Translations under genes and position numbers: made by a program
In this document: positions 7,972 through 14,460 of the stretch, one piece after another
Position numbering within the stretch: position 1 is the stretch's first letter
How the letters are laid out: each line of letters starts with the position of its first letter
The notes under the pieces: model-generated
What the model was told of the DNA's origin: nothing
Database searches by the model: none
Seen by the model: the letters and a program-made list of their open reading frames with translations, nothing else
Origin: Spirochaetia bacterium
GTDB taxonomy: Bacteria; Spirochaetota; Spirochaetia; Treponematales; Breznakiellaceae
Reading direction: 5' to 3'
Assembly: GCA_025997675.1 (NCBI GenBank)
Contig: BNUX01000052.1
Coordinates: forward strand, 1 to 20,454
Length of the DNA stretch: 20,454 nucleotides

Positions 7972-9375
7972 CTACCCCCGGGTGTTAAGGCGGAATCCGT
8001 GCTTTCCGCTCTTTTTGACTTCATACATGGCCATATCCGCCGCGTAAATAAGCTCTTCTGCGGTTTTTTTCTTCAGGGGAACCGCCCCGGCACTGATACC
8101 GCAGATAATCGAATTACCGTCGATCCGCCATTCGGTGGAAAAACGATTCAGTAAGGCTTCCCGGATACGGCCCAGGTCATCCTCTGTTTTATTTGCGGCA
8201 ACAATAACAAATTCATCACCGCCGTACCGGTAGGGCATGCCCAGGGTCCCGTTTTCACTCAGCAGAAAATGGCCGATTTGCCGCAGCAGGGCGTCCCCCA
8301 ACAGATGGCCGTAGGTGTCATTTGCCTCTTTGAAATCATCCAGATCCATGAATATCAGGTAGCCCAGTTCCTGCCCCGGTTCCGCTCTAACCAGCATCCT
8401 ATTCAAGTCCTCCACCAGTTTCCCCCGGTTCGGGAGGGAAGTCAAGGTGTCAGATTCCGCCAGACGGCGTACCAGCATTTCGTTGTACTTATTCTCCGTG
8501 ATATTGATACTGCTTACCACATGGGCAAGCCGGCCGTCCACCCATCTAATGGCGGCGCTCACCATCCTGAACCAGGAACCATCACTGGGACGCTGCAAAT
8601 CCCAGGTATAGGCCTGGGTAGGATTCCCCTGAGCGTCCACCAGCTTATCCTTAGGGCAAAAATCGCACTCCCCCTTTCGTGAGGGGTACAGGGCCTTCCA
8701 ACAGGGCATGCCCAGCAGCTTTTCCACCCCGCCCCGGGAAACAGCACGGGATTCGTTGATAAAGAGGAGTTCGTGGGTATAGAAATCGTTGACGTACATT
8801 TCAACCCCCGCCTTATCAATCAGATTCCGCAGGGATGAATAGGCGTATTCCAGCCGCTTCTGGTAGACCCGCATCTTGATATGCCCCGCAAGCACCGAAA
8901 GTACCGCATCGGCGTCAACAATTTCCCGGTTTGTCAGCCGTATGGGGTGCCGCCGATCCAGCATGCCGATAAACGCGATGGGCTCCTGCTGTTCAATAAA
9001 AATGGGGATCATAATAAGGGTTTTGGCGGAAAACAATTCCAGAAACTTCGCGCCCAGCTGGGTTTTCCGGGACTTTAGATACACAATTTCCCCGGGTTTC
9101 GCTTTCAATTCCCCCATATCTTCTTCACTCAAATGCTCCGACAGAACCAGGGTTGACTGCAGCCCCGCCTCGGGAGCGCGATAATGCTCAAAGAGGTGAA
9201 AAACCTTGGCATGATCCGCCTCATACACGAAGCCGCCGAAAAACCCGAAAAAATCGCAGGTATCCTTTAAAATACCCGAAATGGACTGGTTGGGGTCCTT
9301 GTACGCGCTTAATTGTCTGAATATCCTGACAAACAGCTCACTTTCCTGTTCGCCAATCGGTAAATCCGTTTCCAC
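7972..9375 (-). CDS. Diguanylate cyclase with GAF-like, PAS and GGDEF domains
   Basis: This protein is predicted to make cyclic di-GMP from two GTP. Counting from a TTG one codon upstream, residues 15-170 resemble a GAF-type sensor, 176-296 are PAS-like with Cys226 and Cys238-x2-Cys241, and 305-466 are the GGDEF domain. That domain has DTLTSLPNR, FMDLDDFKEANDTYGH and an intact GGDEF at 386-390. The RxxD inhibitory site expected just upstream is replaced by GTLG, so product inhibition through it is unlikely. There is no signal peptide or membrane segment. I chose GTG at 9375 because AAGGAG ends five bases before it, while the adjacent TTG at 9378 is only two bases away. It forms an operon with the downstream acyl-CoA synthetase. 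Confidence 0.9.
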   Translation of the reverse strand: METDLPIGEQESELFVRIFRQLSAYKDPNQSISGILKDTCDFFGFFGGFVYEADHAKVFHLFEHYRAPEAGLQSTLVLSEHLSEEDMGELKAKPGEIVYLKSRKTQLGAKFLELFSAKTLIMIPIFIEQQEPIAFIGMLDRRHPIRLTNREIVDADAVLSVLAGHIKMRVYQKRLEYAYSSLRNLIDKAGVEMYVNDFYTHELLFINESRAVSRGGVEKLLGMPCWKALYPSRKGECDFCPKDKLVDAQGNPTQAYTWDLQRPSDGSWFRMVSAAIRWVDGRLAHVVSSINITENKYNEMLVRRLAESDTLTSLPNRGKLVEDLNRMLVRAEPGQELGYLIFMDLDDFKEANDTYGHLLGDALLRQIGHFLLSENGTLGMPYRYGGDEFVIVAANKTEDDLGRIREALLNRFSTEWRIDGNSIICGISAGAVPLKKKTAEELIYAADMAMYEVKKSGKHGFRLNTRG

Positions 9376-9411
9376 CAAAGCTCCTTACCCCAGTCTACCA
9401 CTATACTGCCG

Positions 9412-9420
9412 ATTATACCA
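9412..9420 (-). promoter_or_regulatory. Extended -10 promoter for the GGDEF/acyl-CoA synthetase operon
   Basis: The minus strand reads TGG-TATAAT, an extended -10 (TGn before a perfect TATAAT at 9417-9412). The predicted start near 9405 leaves a leader of about 30 bases that holds the AAGGAG Shine-Dalgarno sequence. No good -35 is visible, which is acceptable for an extended -10 promoter. An imperfect operator-like repeat overlaps it. Confidence 0.55.
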
Positions 9421-9441
9421 CATGGTATGGAAAATTGGTAT
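9415..9441. promoter_or_regulatory. Possible operator: one inverted and two direct TGGTAT motifs
   Basis: ATACCA (9415-9420) and TGGTAT (9423-9428) form an inverted repeat with a two-base gap. A further TGGTAT at 9436-9441 lies 13 bases after the second. The group overlaps the extended -10 of the GGDEF operon and lies upstream of the divergent membrane-protein gene, where it could control both. The arms are short, so chance occurrence is possible. Confidence 0.3.
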
Positions 9442-9463
9442 AGTTTTTTTTATTGCATTGGCC

Positions 9464-9469
9464 TATAAT
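9464..9469 (+). promoter_or_regulatory. -10 element of the membrane-protein gene, near-leaderless
   Basis: A perfect TATAAT lies nine bases before the ATG at 9479, and no Shine-Dalgarno sequence is present. The predicted start near 9476 leaves about three untranslated bases. No good -35 is seen; a run of eight T (9444-9451) occupies the region where one is expected. Confidence 0.45.
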
Positions 9470-9478
9470 AGTAAACCC

Positions 9479-10246
9479 ATGTTTGGATTCCTCATAAAGA
9501 AAACCTTTTATGATCTCTGGGACAACCTCTTCAAGGTAGTCCTGCTGAACCTGGTATTTCTTGTCTTTTTTGTTGCGGCGCTCCTCATTCCCCCCCTGTT
9601 TGAATCCATCCCGTCACTATCCCTAACACTTATGGGGCTCGGCATAGTATGGTGCTTTGTCTACCTTTCCGGCGCCGCCCTGACCCTCAAGGCCCTATCG
9701 GATTACCGTTCCTTTGGGTTTGCGGACTTCCTCGGCAGCCTTAAATCCGCCTGGCCCGCAGGGCTCCTCTTAGGCATCCTTTTTCTTCTGGGATTACTCC
9801 TGGTAAGGGTGATTATCCCCTTTTATTTCAGCATGGAATCCTTTTTCGGACTGCTTCTGGGGACCCTCCTCTTCTGGACCCTGCTGGTAGGAATCCTGGC
9901 CCTGCAATTCTACTTCCCTATCCACTCCCGGCTGGATACCAAACTTCCCAAAATTATCAAAAAATGTTTCATCATCTTCCTTGATAACACCCCCTTCTGT
10001 ATCCTCACGTTTCTCATCTCCCTGGTAATCCTGGTAATTCCCCTGCCCCTGCTCTTCCCCGGCCCGGCGGGCCTTCTTCTCTTTCTTGATGAAGCCCTGC
10101 GGCTCCGGATTTTTAAATACGATTGGCTTGCGGCTAACCCAAACGCGAACCACCGGAAAATTCCCTGGGATGCTTTACTTTTCGAAGAGCGCGAGAAAAC
10201 CGGAAGCCGGACGCTGAAGGGGCTGATATTTCCCTGGAAAGATTAG
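9479..10246 (+). CDS. Integral membrane protein of unknown function
   Basis: The protein has 255 residues, with five or six hydrophobic segments at about 20-40, 46-70, 93-115, 121-143, 171-198 and possibly 200-215. It begins MFGFLIKKTFYDLWDNLFK, an amphipathic start that recalls YesL/DUF624-type membrane proteins, but I cannot confirm that family. The C-terminal 40 residues are charged and probably cytoplasmic. The reading frame is open further upstream to 9281, but that part is antisense to the GGDEF gene and has no hydrophobic or family character. ATG 9479 follows a perfect TATAAT and is the likely start. The gene stands alone, divergent from the cyclase operon. Confidence 0.72.
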   Translation: MFGFLIKKTFYDLWDNLFKVVLLNLVFLVFFVAALLIPPLFESIPSLSLTLMGLGIVWCFVYLSGAALTLKALSDYRSFGFADFLGSLKSAWPAGLLLGILFLLGLLLVRVIIPFYFSMESFFGLLLGTLLFWTLLVGILALQFYFPIHSRLDTKLPKIIKKCFIIFLDNTPFCILTFLISLVILVIPLPLLFPGPAGLLLFLDEALRLRIFKYDWLAANPNANHRKIPWDALLFEEREKTGSRTLKGLIFPWKD

Positions 10247-10254
10247 CGGAACCG

Positions 10255-10303
10255 AAAAAAAAGGCCGCCGGAAATCAAACCCTTGGTCCGACCCCGGCAG
10301 CCT
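10255..10303 (-). terminator. Rho-independent terminator of the HigA-H1-like gene
   Basis: Arms at 10303-10294 and 10271-10262 form a 10-bp GC-rich stem in minus-strand RNA (AGGCUGCCGG with CCGGCGGCCU, one U-G pair), followed by a run of eight T (plus-strand A at 10255-10262). The loop is about 22 bases. In plus-strand RNA the same stem has a C-A mismatch and a poor T tract, so it may also end transcription of the membrane-protein gene, but less well. Confidence 0.75.
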
Positions 10304-10326
10304 CTTTATCTTAACCTTAGGCTCTA

Positions 10327-10860
10327 TTATTCCGTAGTTGTGGGAGGCCACGACACGATCGGTGAGGGGGACGCCGGCTTAGAGGCGGGCTTTGGCGCAG
10401 CTTTTCTGGGCGCTCTTTTGGCGGCTGCTTTGGGGGCCTTCTTTGCGACAGCTTTTTTAGCCGGGGCTTTTTTAGCGGCGACTTTCTTGGCAGCAGGCTT
10501 TCTTCCCGGCGTTTTTTTACCGGCGGGCTTCTTCGCGGCAGCCTTTTTTGCCGGGGCTTTTTTGGCCGGAGCCTTTACGGCTTTGGACACAGTCCTGAGA
10601 ATGGCGGCTTCGTCCTTGTTCTTGGCTAATTCGGCCAGATCAAAGGCGGTTTGAAGACCAATCCAGTATTCAGGGGTTCTCCCGAAATACTTGGAAAGAC
10701 GCTGTGCGATTTTAGCGCTGATCGGCAGCTTGTTGTTGATCAGTAAACGGGCGGCGGAAGGACTGAGTTTGATTCCTTCGGCTAACTGGGTAATAGAGAG
10801 ATTGTACGAGTCCTGCTGAGCTTTTACTGCGGCCCCGGGGGTTAGTACGGCTTTTGCCAT
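10327..10860 (-). CDS. HigA-type helix-turn-helix protein fused to a histone-H1-like Lys/Ala/Pro tail
   Basis: The protein has 177 residues. Positions 20-80 form a helix-turn-helix domain of the HigA antidote type (LSITQLAEGIKLSPSAARLL, INNKLPISAKIAQRLSKYFG, then TPEYWIGLQTAFDLAEL). From about 92 to 163 follows a low-complexity tail with KKAPAKK- and PAAKK-like repeats, holding about 24 Lys and 3 Arg in some 70 residues, then a short SPSPIVSWPP end. Such tails bind DNA without sequence specificity, as in histone H1-like bacterial proteins. ATG 10860 is preferred because GGAG lies eight bases upstream; a GTG at 10869 is too close to it. No HigB toxin gene is adjacent. It has its own consensus-like promoter and terminator. 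I infer a nucleoid-associated protein or regulator; no function is established here. Confidence 0.85.
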   Translation of the reverse strand: MAKAVLTPGAAVKAQQDSYNLSITQLAEGIKLSPSAARLLINNKLPISAKIAQRLSKYFGRTPEYWIGLQTAFDLAELAKNKDEAAILRTVSKAVKAPAKKAPAKKAAAKKPAGKKTPGRKPAAKKVAAKKAPAKKAVAKKAPKAAAKRAPRKAAPKPASKPASPSPIVSWPPTTTE

Positions 10861-10894
10861 TTGACACACTCCTATAAAAATGTTTGATACGCTA

Positions 10895-10923
10895 ACTATA
10901 TAGGGAAAAATTTATTTCGTCAA
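10895..10923 (-). promoter_or_regulatory. Strong sigma-70-type promoter of the HigA-H1-like gene
   Basis: On the minus strand TTGACG (10923-10918) and TATAGT (10900-10895) are separated by exactly 17 bases; each matches five of six consensus positions. The start is expected near 10888, giving a 28-base leader with GGAG before the ATG. This is the best promoter match in the window and suggests high expression. Confidence 0.75.
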
Positions 10924-10927
10924 GCAA

Positions 10928-10949
10928 AAAGTATAAGTATTTATACTTT
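10928..10949. promoter_or_regulatory. Palindrome just upstream of the HigA-H1-like promoter
   Basis: AAAGTATAA and TTATACTTT are perfect 9-base arms around a GTAT centre. The site ends four bases from the -35 box, a position suited to an activator or an autoregulatory operator. On the minus strand a T run follows the second arm, so an AT-rich transcription end for the upstream lacI gene is an alternative. Confidence 0.5.
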
Positions 10950-10989
10950 CCAATTGAAAAAACGCAAAATTAGACAGTCTTTCTATCCC

Positions 10990-11970
10990 TTAGCATTGCT
11001 GGGGCCTCCGGGACACCGTTTTTCGCCAAATAACCGTGGCGGAGATTCGCAGGGGGTCAAAATTATTCTTCCCGTTGATGTTTTCGATTAGTGAGCGGGC
11101 GGCCAGGTAACCCCGTTCGTAGTTGGGAACCGCCACCGTAGTAAGCCCCAGGGCTTCCGCCCGTTCACTGTTGTCAAAACCTGTGACCGCCACATCCTCC
11201 GGCACCTGGCAGCCCCGTTCCGCAAGGGCGCGGATGACCCCGATAGCCATATTGTCGTTGGCACACACCAGTATTTCCGGCAGCCGCCCCGCAAGGTGCA
11301 GGATAGTTACCGCCTGATACCCGCTTGCTTCCGAGTAATCACCGGAAAAATAGTTTTCCCGGCGAAGGGGAATATGGTGTTTACTTAACACATCCGTATA
11401 TGCCTGGAACCGTTCCCGGGTATCCCCGGAGTATTCCGAGCCGCCGATAAAAGCGAAGTCACGGTAGCCCCGCTGTAAGAGGCCCTCCAGTAATTCGGTC
11501 ATGGCGGTATAATTGTTAATCACCAGGCTTTTTACGGGGGAGTCCGGCAAGATACGATCCAGCAGCACCAGGGGATACCGTTTCCGGGCGGCATGACGGA
11601 TAGTTTCGTTACCCATACGGTCGTCCAGGATGATACAGCCGTCGGTAAGACCGTTACGGATGTACTTTTCGCAGGATTTTGCGGTACACATCAGGAGATC
11701 ATAGCCGTTATCCCCGGCATAATCGTTGATCCCCTCAATAAGCTTGAGGTAAAAACACCGGTCGAAATCACTAAAGTTAAAGAGGATGGTCCGGTTCCGG
11801 CCTGAGGTAAGGCTTCGCATTTCCGCCCGGGGACGATAGTTCATCTCATTACAAAGCTGCACTATCCGTGCCCGGACCACCTCCCCCACGTTCGGTTTGT
11901 TATTCAGCGCATTGGAAACCGTGGAAACCGAAACTCCCGCCGCCGCCGCTATATCTTTAATACCAATCAT
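10990..11970 (-). CDS. LacI/GalR family transcriptional regulator
   Basis: This is a DNA-binding regulator of 326 residues, normal for the family. The N-terminal helix-turn-helix reads IKDIAAAAGVSVSTVSNALN (3-22), followed by the hinge-proximal NYRPRAEMRSL. The rest is a periplasmic-binding-protein-like sensor domain with DGCIILDD (110-117), PLVLLDR, DFAFIGGSEYSGDTRERFQAY, ILVCANDNMAIGVIRAL and VAVTGFDNSE. The effector is probably a sugar or related compound but cannot be read from sequence. No sugar transport or catabolic gene adjoins it; the divergent gene is nadE. No clear Shine-Dalgarno sequence precedes the ATG, though the protein N-terminus fits the family exactly. Confidence 0.94.
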   Translation of the reverse strand: MIGIKDIAAAAGVSVSTVSNALNNKPNVGEVVRARIVQLCNEMNYRPRAEMRSLTSGRNRTILFNFSDFDRCFYLKLIEGINDYAGDNGYDLLMCTAKSCEKYIRNGLTDGCIILDDRMGNETIRHAARKRYPLVLLDRILPDSPVKSLVINNYTAMTELLEGLLQRGYRDFAFIGGSEYSGDTRERFQAYTDVLSKHHIPLRRENYFSGDYSEASGYQAVTILHLAGRLPEILVCANDNMAIGVIRALAERGCQVPEDVAVTGFDNSERAEALGLTTVAVPNYERGYLAARSLIENINGKNNFDPLRISATVIWRKTVSRRPQQC

Positions 11971-11998
11971 CGCACTCTTGCTACCTTCACGCTGATAA

Positions 11999-12021
11999 TA
12001 TATAACTATTTTGGTTATATA
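11999..12021. promoter_or_regulatory. AT-rich inverted repeat between lacI-type gene and nadE
   Basis: TATATAAC (11999-12006) and GTTATATA (12014-12021) are perfect 8-base arms with a 7-base gap. They sit in the 136-base divergent region, so the site could be an operator for the adjacent regulator. It lacks the central CG usual in LacI-family operators, and AT-rich repeats arise easily by chance. Confidence 0.35.
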
Positions 12022-12071
12022 TATATAATACCCAATGACGACTCATTATGTCTACGAGGTCTTCATGGCTC

Positions 12072-12106
12072 TTCACTCTTTTATACGAAAGTGTTAAAAT
12101 TTCTCC
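12072..12106 (+). promoter_or_regulatory. Predicted nadE promoter, leaderless arrangement
   Basis: TTCACT (12072-12077) and TAAAAT (12095-12100) are 17 bases apart, with four and five consensus matches. TAAAAT is followed by six bases and then the ATG, so +1 should be the A of the start codon. No Shine-Dalgarno sequence is present (ttctcc precedes the ATG). Confidence 0.55.
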
Positions 12107-13813
12107 ATGCGTATTGCACTAGCCCAGATAAATTCCACCATCGGCGATTTTTTCGGGAACCGGGAAAAGATACGGGCCGTTACGAAAAAGGCCCGGGACG
12201 AACAGCATGCCGACCTGGTTTTGTTTCCGGAACTGGCGGTCTGCGGGTATCCCCCTATGGACCTCTTGGATCAGGACAGCTTTGTGGAGATGAACATCCG
12301 TACCCTGCACATGCTCCAGCGGGAACTGCCGGCGGACATTGCGGTGGGCCTTGGCTTTGTGAACCGGAACCCCTATGTCCGGGGCAAGTCCCTGGTGAAC
12401 GAATACGGCGTCCTCTTGGGTGGGAAGCTGGCCTTTGAGCAGATCAAGACCCTGCTCCCCACCTACGATGTGTTTGACGAGGCCAGAAACTTCGAGCCCT
12501 GCCGTGAATGGTCCGCCTTTGAGTACAAGGGGGAACGCATCGGCTTTGCTATCTGCGAGGATGTGTGGCGGGAAACGGATATCCCCGGTACCAGCTACAT
12601 CCGTGACCCGGTGCGGGAACTCCTGGACCGGGGGATCAGCCTTCTCTGCGTGCCCTCCGCCTCCCCTTATGTGGCGGGCAAACTCAAGGTGCGCCGAGCC
12701 CTGGCGGAGCGCATCAGTATCCGGGGCAACATCCCCCTGGTTTACATCAACGCCGTGGGGGCCAACGATTCCATCCTCTTCGACGGCCGCTCCTTCGTGA
12801 TTGCCCCCACCTCGGCGAATAACTACCCGGTGCAGCTTGACGCAAAAGCGTTTGCGGAAGACTTAGTCACCTGGGATTCTGCGGTTAAGACGGAATCCTC
12901 GCTCACCATCCCTAATGCCGGCAGTGATGATACCCGTTACGAACTGGATATGCTGGAAGAGGGGCTGGTGATGGGCATACGGGACTACATGGCAAAGTGC
13001 GGCTTTAAGCGGGCGCACCTGGGGCTGTCCGGGGGCATTGATTCTGCGCTGGTAGCGTATCTGGGGGCCAAGGCTATCGGCCCGGAAAAGGTTGTCTGCT
13101 TTAGTATGCCCTCCCGGTTTTCCTCCCAGGGTTCCAAGGACGACGCAGAGGAACTGGCGGAAAACCTGGGCTGCCGTTACGAGGTGCTCCCCATAGAGCC
13201 GGTGTTCGAAAGCTTCCTCTCTACCCTGGAGGGGGTCTTTGAAAAGCGCCCCTTCGATATCGCCGAGGAAAATCTCCAGGCCCGTATCCGGGGTTCCCTG
13301 CTCATGGCCTACTCCAATAAGTTTGACTCCATGCTCCTCACCACGGGAAACAAAAGTGAACTTGCTATGGGCTACTGCACCCTCTACGGCGATATGAACG
13401 GCGCATTGGGCGCCATCGGTGACCTGTTCAAGACCGAAGTCTTTGCCCTCTGTAAACGCATCAACGAGCGGGCTATCGTTGCGGGCGGAAAGGCTGTCAT
13501 CCCCGAGGCGATCATCACCAAGCCTCCCTCGGCGGAACTGCGGCCGGATCAGAAGGACCAGGACAGCCTGCCCCCCTACGAAGTACTGGACGAGATCCTC
13601 AAGCTCTACCTGTTCGAAAACCTTTCCAAGGACGAGATCGTTAAACGGGGCTGGGAGGAAGAACTGGCGGGGCGCATCATCCGTACCGTGGCGCGCGCGG
13701 AGTTTAAGCGGCGACAGGCGCCGCCGGTGCTCAAGGTAAGCCCACGGGCGTTCGGGATGGGACGGAGAATGCCCATTGCACGGAGTGTGTACGAGATAGG
13801 GGAGCGCAATTGA
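12107..13813 (+). CDS. nadE: Glutamine-dependent NAD+ synthetase
   Basis: This enzyme makes NAD+ from nicotinate adenine dinucleotide, using ammonia released from glutamine. The N-terminal nitrilase-like amidase domain (1-260) has its full triad: Glu42 in FPELAVCGYPP, Lys114 in EQIKTLLPTYDVFDEAR and Cys150 in GFAICEDVW. The C-terminal synthetase domain (from about 280) carries the PP-loop SGGIDSA (308-314), then LLTTGNKSELAMGYCTLYGD and KPPSAELRPDQKDQDSLPPY. The length of 568 residues fits this two-domain form. It heads a tightly packed operon; its TGA overlaps the TTG start of the next gene by four bases. Confidence 0.97.
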   Translation: MRIALAQINSTIGDFFGNREKIRAVTKKARDEQHADLVLFPELAVCGYPPMDLLDQDSFVEMNIRTLHMLQRELPADIAVGLGFVNRNPYVRGKSLVNEYGVLLGGKLAFEQIKTLLPTYDVFDEARNFEPCREWSAFEYKGERIGFAICEDVWRETDIPGTSYIRDPVRELLDRGISLLCVPSASPYVAGKLKVRRALAERISIRGNIPLVYINAVGANDSILFDGRSFVIAPTSANNYPVQLDAKAFAEDLVTWDSAVKTESSLTIPNAGSDDTRYELDMLEEGLVMGIRDYMAKCGFKRAHLGLSGGIDSALVAYLGAKAIGPEKVVCFSMPSRFSSQGSKDDAEELAENLGCRYEVLPIEPVFESFLSTLEGVFEKRPFDIAEENLQARIRGSLLMAYSNKFDSMLLTTGNKSELAMGYCTLYGDMNGALGAIGDLFKTEVFALCKRINERAIVAGGKAVIPEAIITKPPSAELRPDQKDQDSLPPYEVLDEILKLYLFENLSKDEIVKRGWEEELAGRIIRTVARAEFKRRQAPPVLKVSPRAFGMGRRMPIARSVYEIGERN

Positions 13814-14460
13814 AAATAATCCGGCTATCATTGTTGTTTCTTCTTGGCCTTTCCCGGTTAGCCGCCCAGGAGGCGGGCATTGAACTGCCCGGTCAAACGG
13901 TATTAAAGAAAATATTCAACAAGCCGGGCATCGTTAAAACCGAGGTATCCCAGGAAATGGGGGACGATAAAATCCGGTGGATAGAGGTGTATACCGATGC
14001 TCATATCGCTACGGATGTTCCCCTGGATAAGCTGCGAAGGGCGATTCTGGATTTTGATAATTACCCCCGGATGTTCAAGCGGAACCAGAGCATCGCGGTG
14101 ATCCGGGAAGATGGTAGGATTTATAACGATATGACTATGGGTGCGGAGTTCCTGGGTATTTTTTTTCTCACCACCTACCGGGTAGAGATAATCGAATTAC
14201 GCAATACCCCCGAAGAATATGTCATTGAGTACCGCTTTGTTTCCGGTGACGGCAAGATAAAGGAGTTCTATGGCCGGTGGTATCTGGAGAGGATTCCCCG
14301 GTCCGAGGGCGGAAAGGACCAATACTACGTCCGTTATTACGCTTCCAGCACCGTGATCCGTAAATATCCCCTTCAGCGGTTTATCATGTCCCTGTTTATC
14401 AACAGCGAGAGTAGGGACCTGCTGGAGCAGTTCATAAAAACCGCCGGTGAGTACCCATGA
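13810..14460 (+). CDS. Secreted START/SRPBCC-like protein
   Basis: The protein has 216 residues. A signal peptide is visible (KIIRLSLLFLLGLSRLAAQ, cleavage near 20), so it is probably periplasmic. The pattern DVPLDKLRRAILDFDNYPRM (about 67-86), followed by alternating beta-type segments and a long C-terminal helix, resembles START/polyketide-cyclase-like domains that bind lipids or other hydrophobic ligands. The ligand is unknown. The TTG start overlaps the nadE stop by four bases, and GGGGAG lies just upstream, which supports it. Its own stop overlaps the next ATG by four bases. Confidence 0.75.
   Translation: MKIIRLSLLFLLGLSRLAAQEAGIELPGQTVLKKIFNKPGIVKTEVSQEMGDDKIRWIEVYTDAHIATDVPLDKLRRAILDFDNYPRMFKRNQSIAVIREDGRIYNDMTMGAEFLGIFFLTTYRVEIIELRNTPEEYVIEYRFVSGDGKIKEFYGRWYLERIPRSEGGKDQYYVRYYASSTVIRKYPLQRFIMSLFINSESRDLLEQFIKTAGEYP

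Noticed and set aside
9281..9478. N-terminal extension of the membrane protein to 9281
   Set aside because: It would be antisense to the cyclase N-terminus and cross both promoters; the ATG at 9479 follows a perfect TATAAT.
10327..10989. HigBA toxin-antitoxin module
   Set aside because: Only the HigA-type domain is present. Upstream is a LacI-type regulator and downstream a terminator and an opposite-strand membrane protein; no small toxin ORF with HigB or RelE character is seen.
12863..13831. Minus-strand ORF of 322 codons
   Set aside because: It is a shadow of nadE, whose triad and PP-loop motifs are complete in the plus frame.
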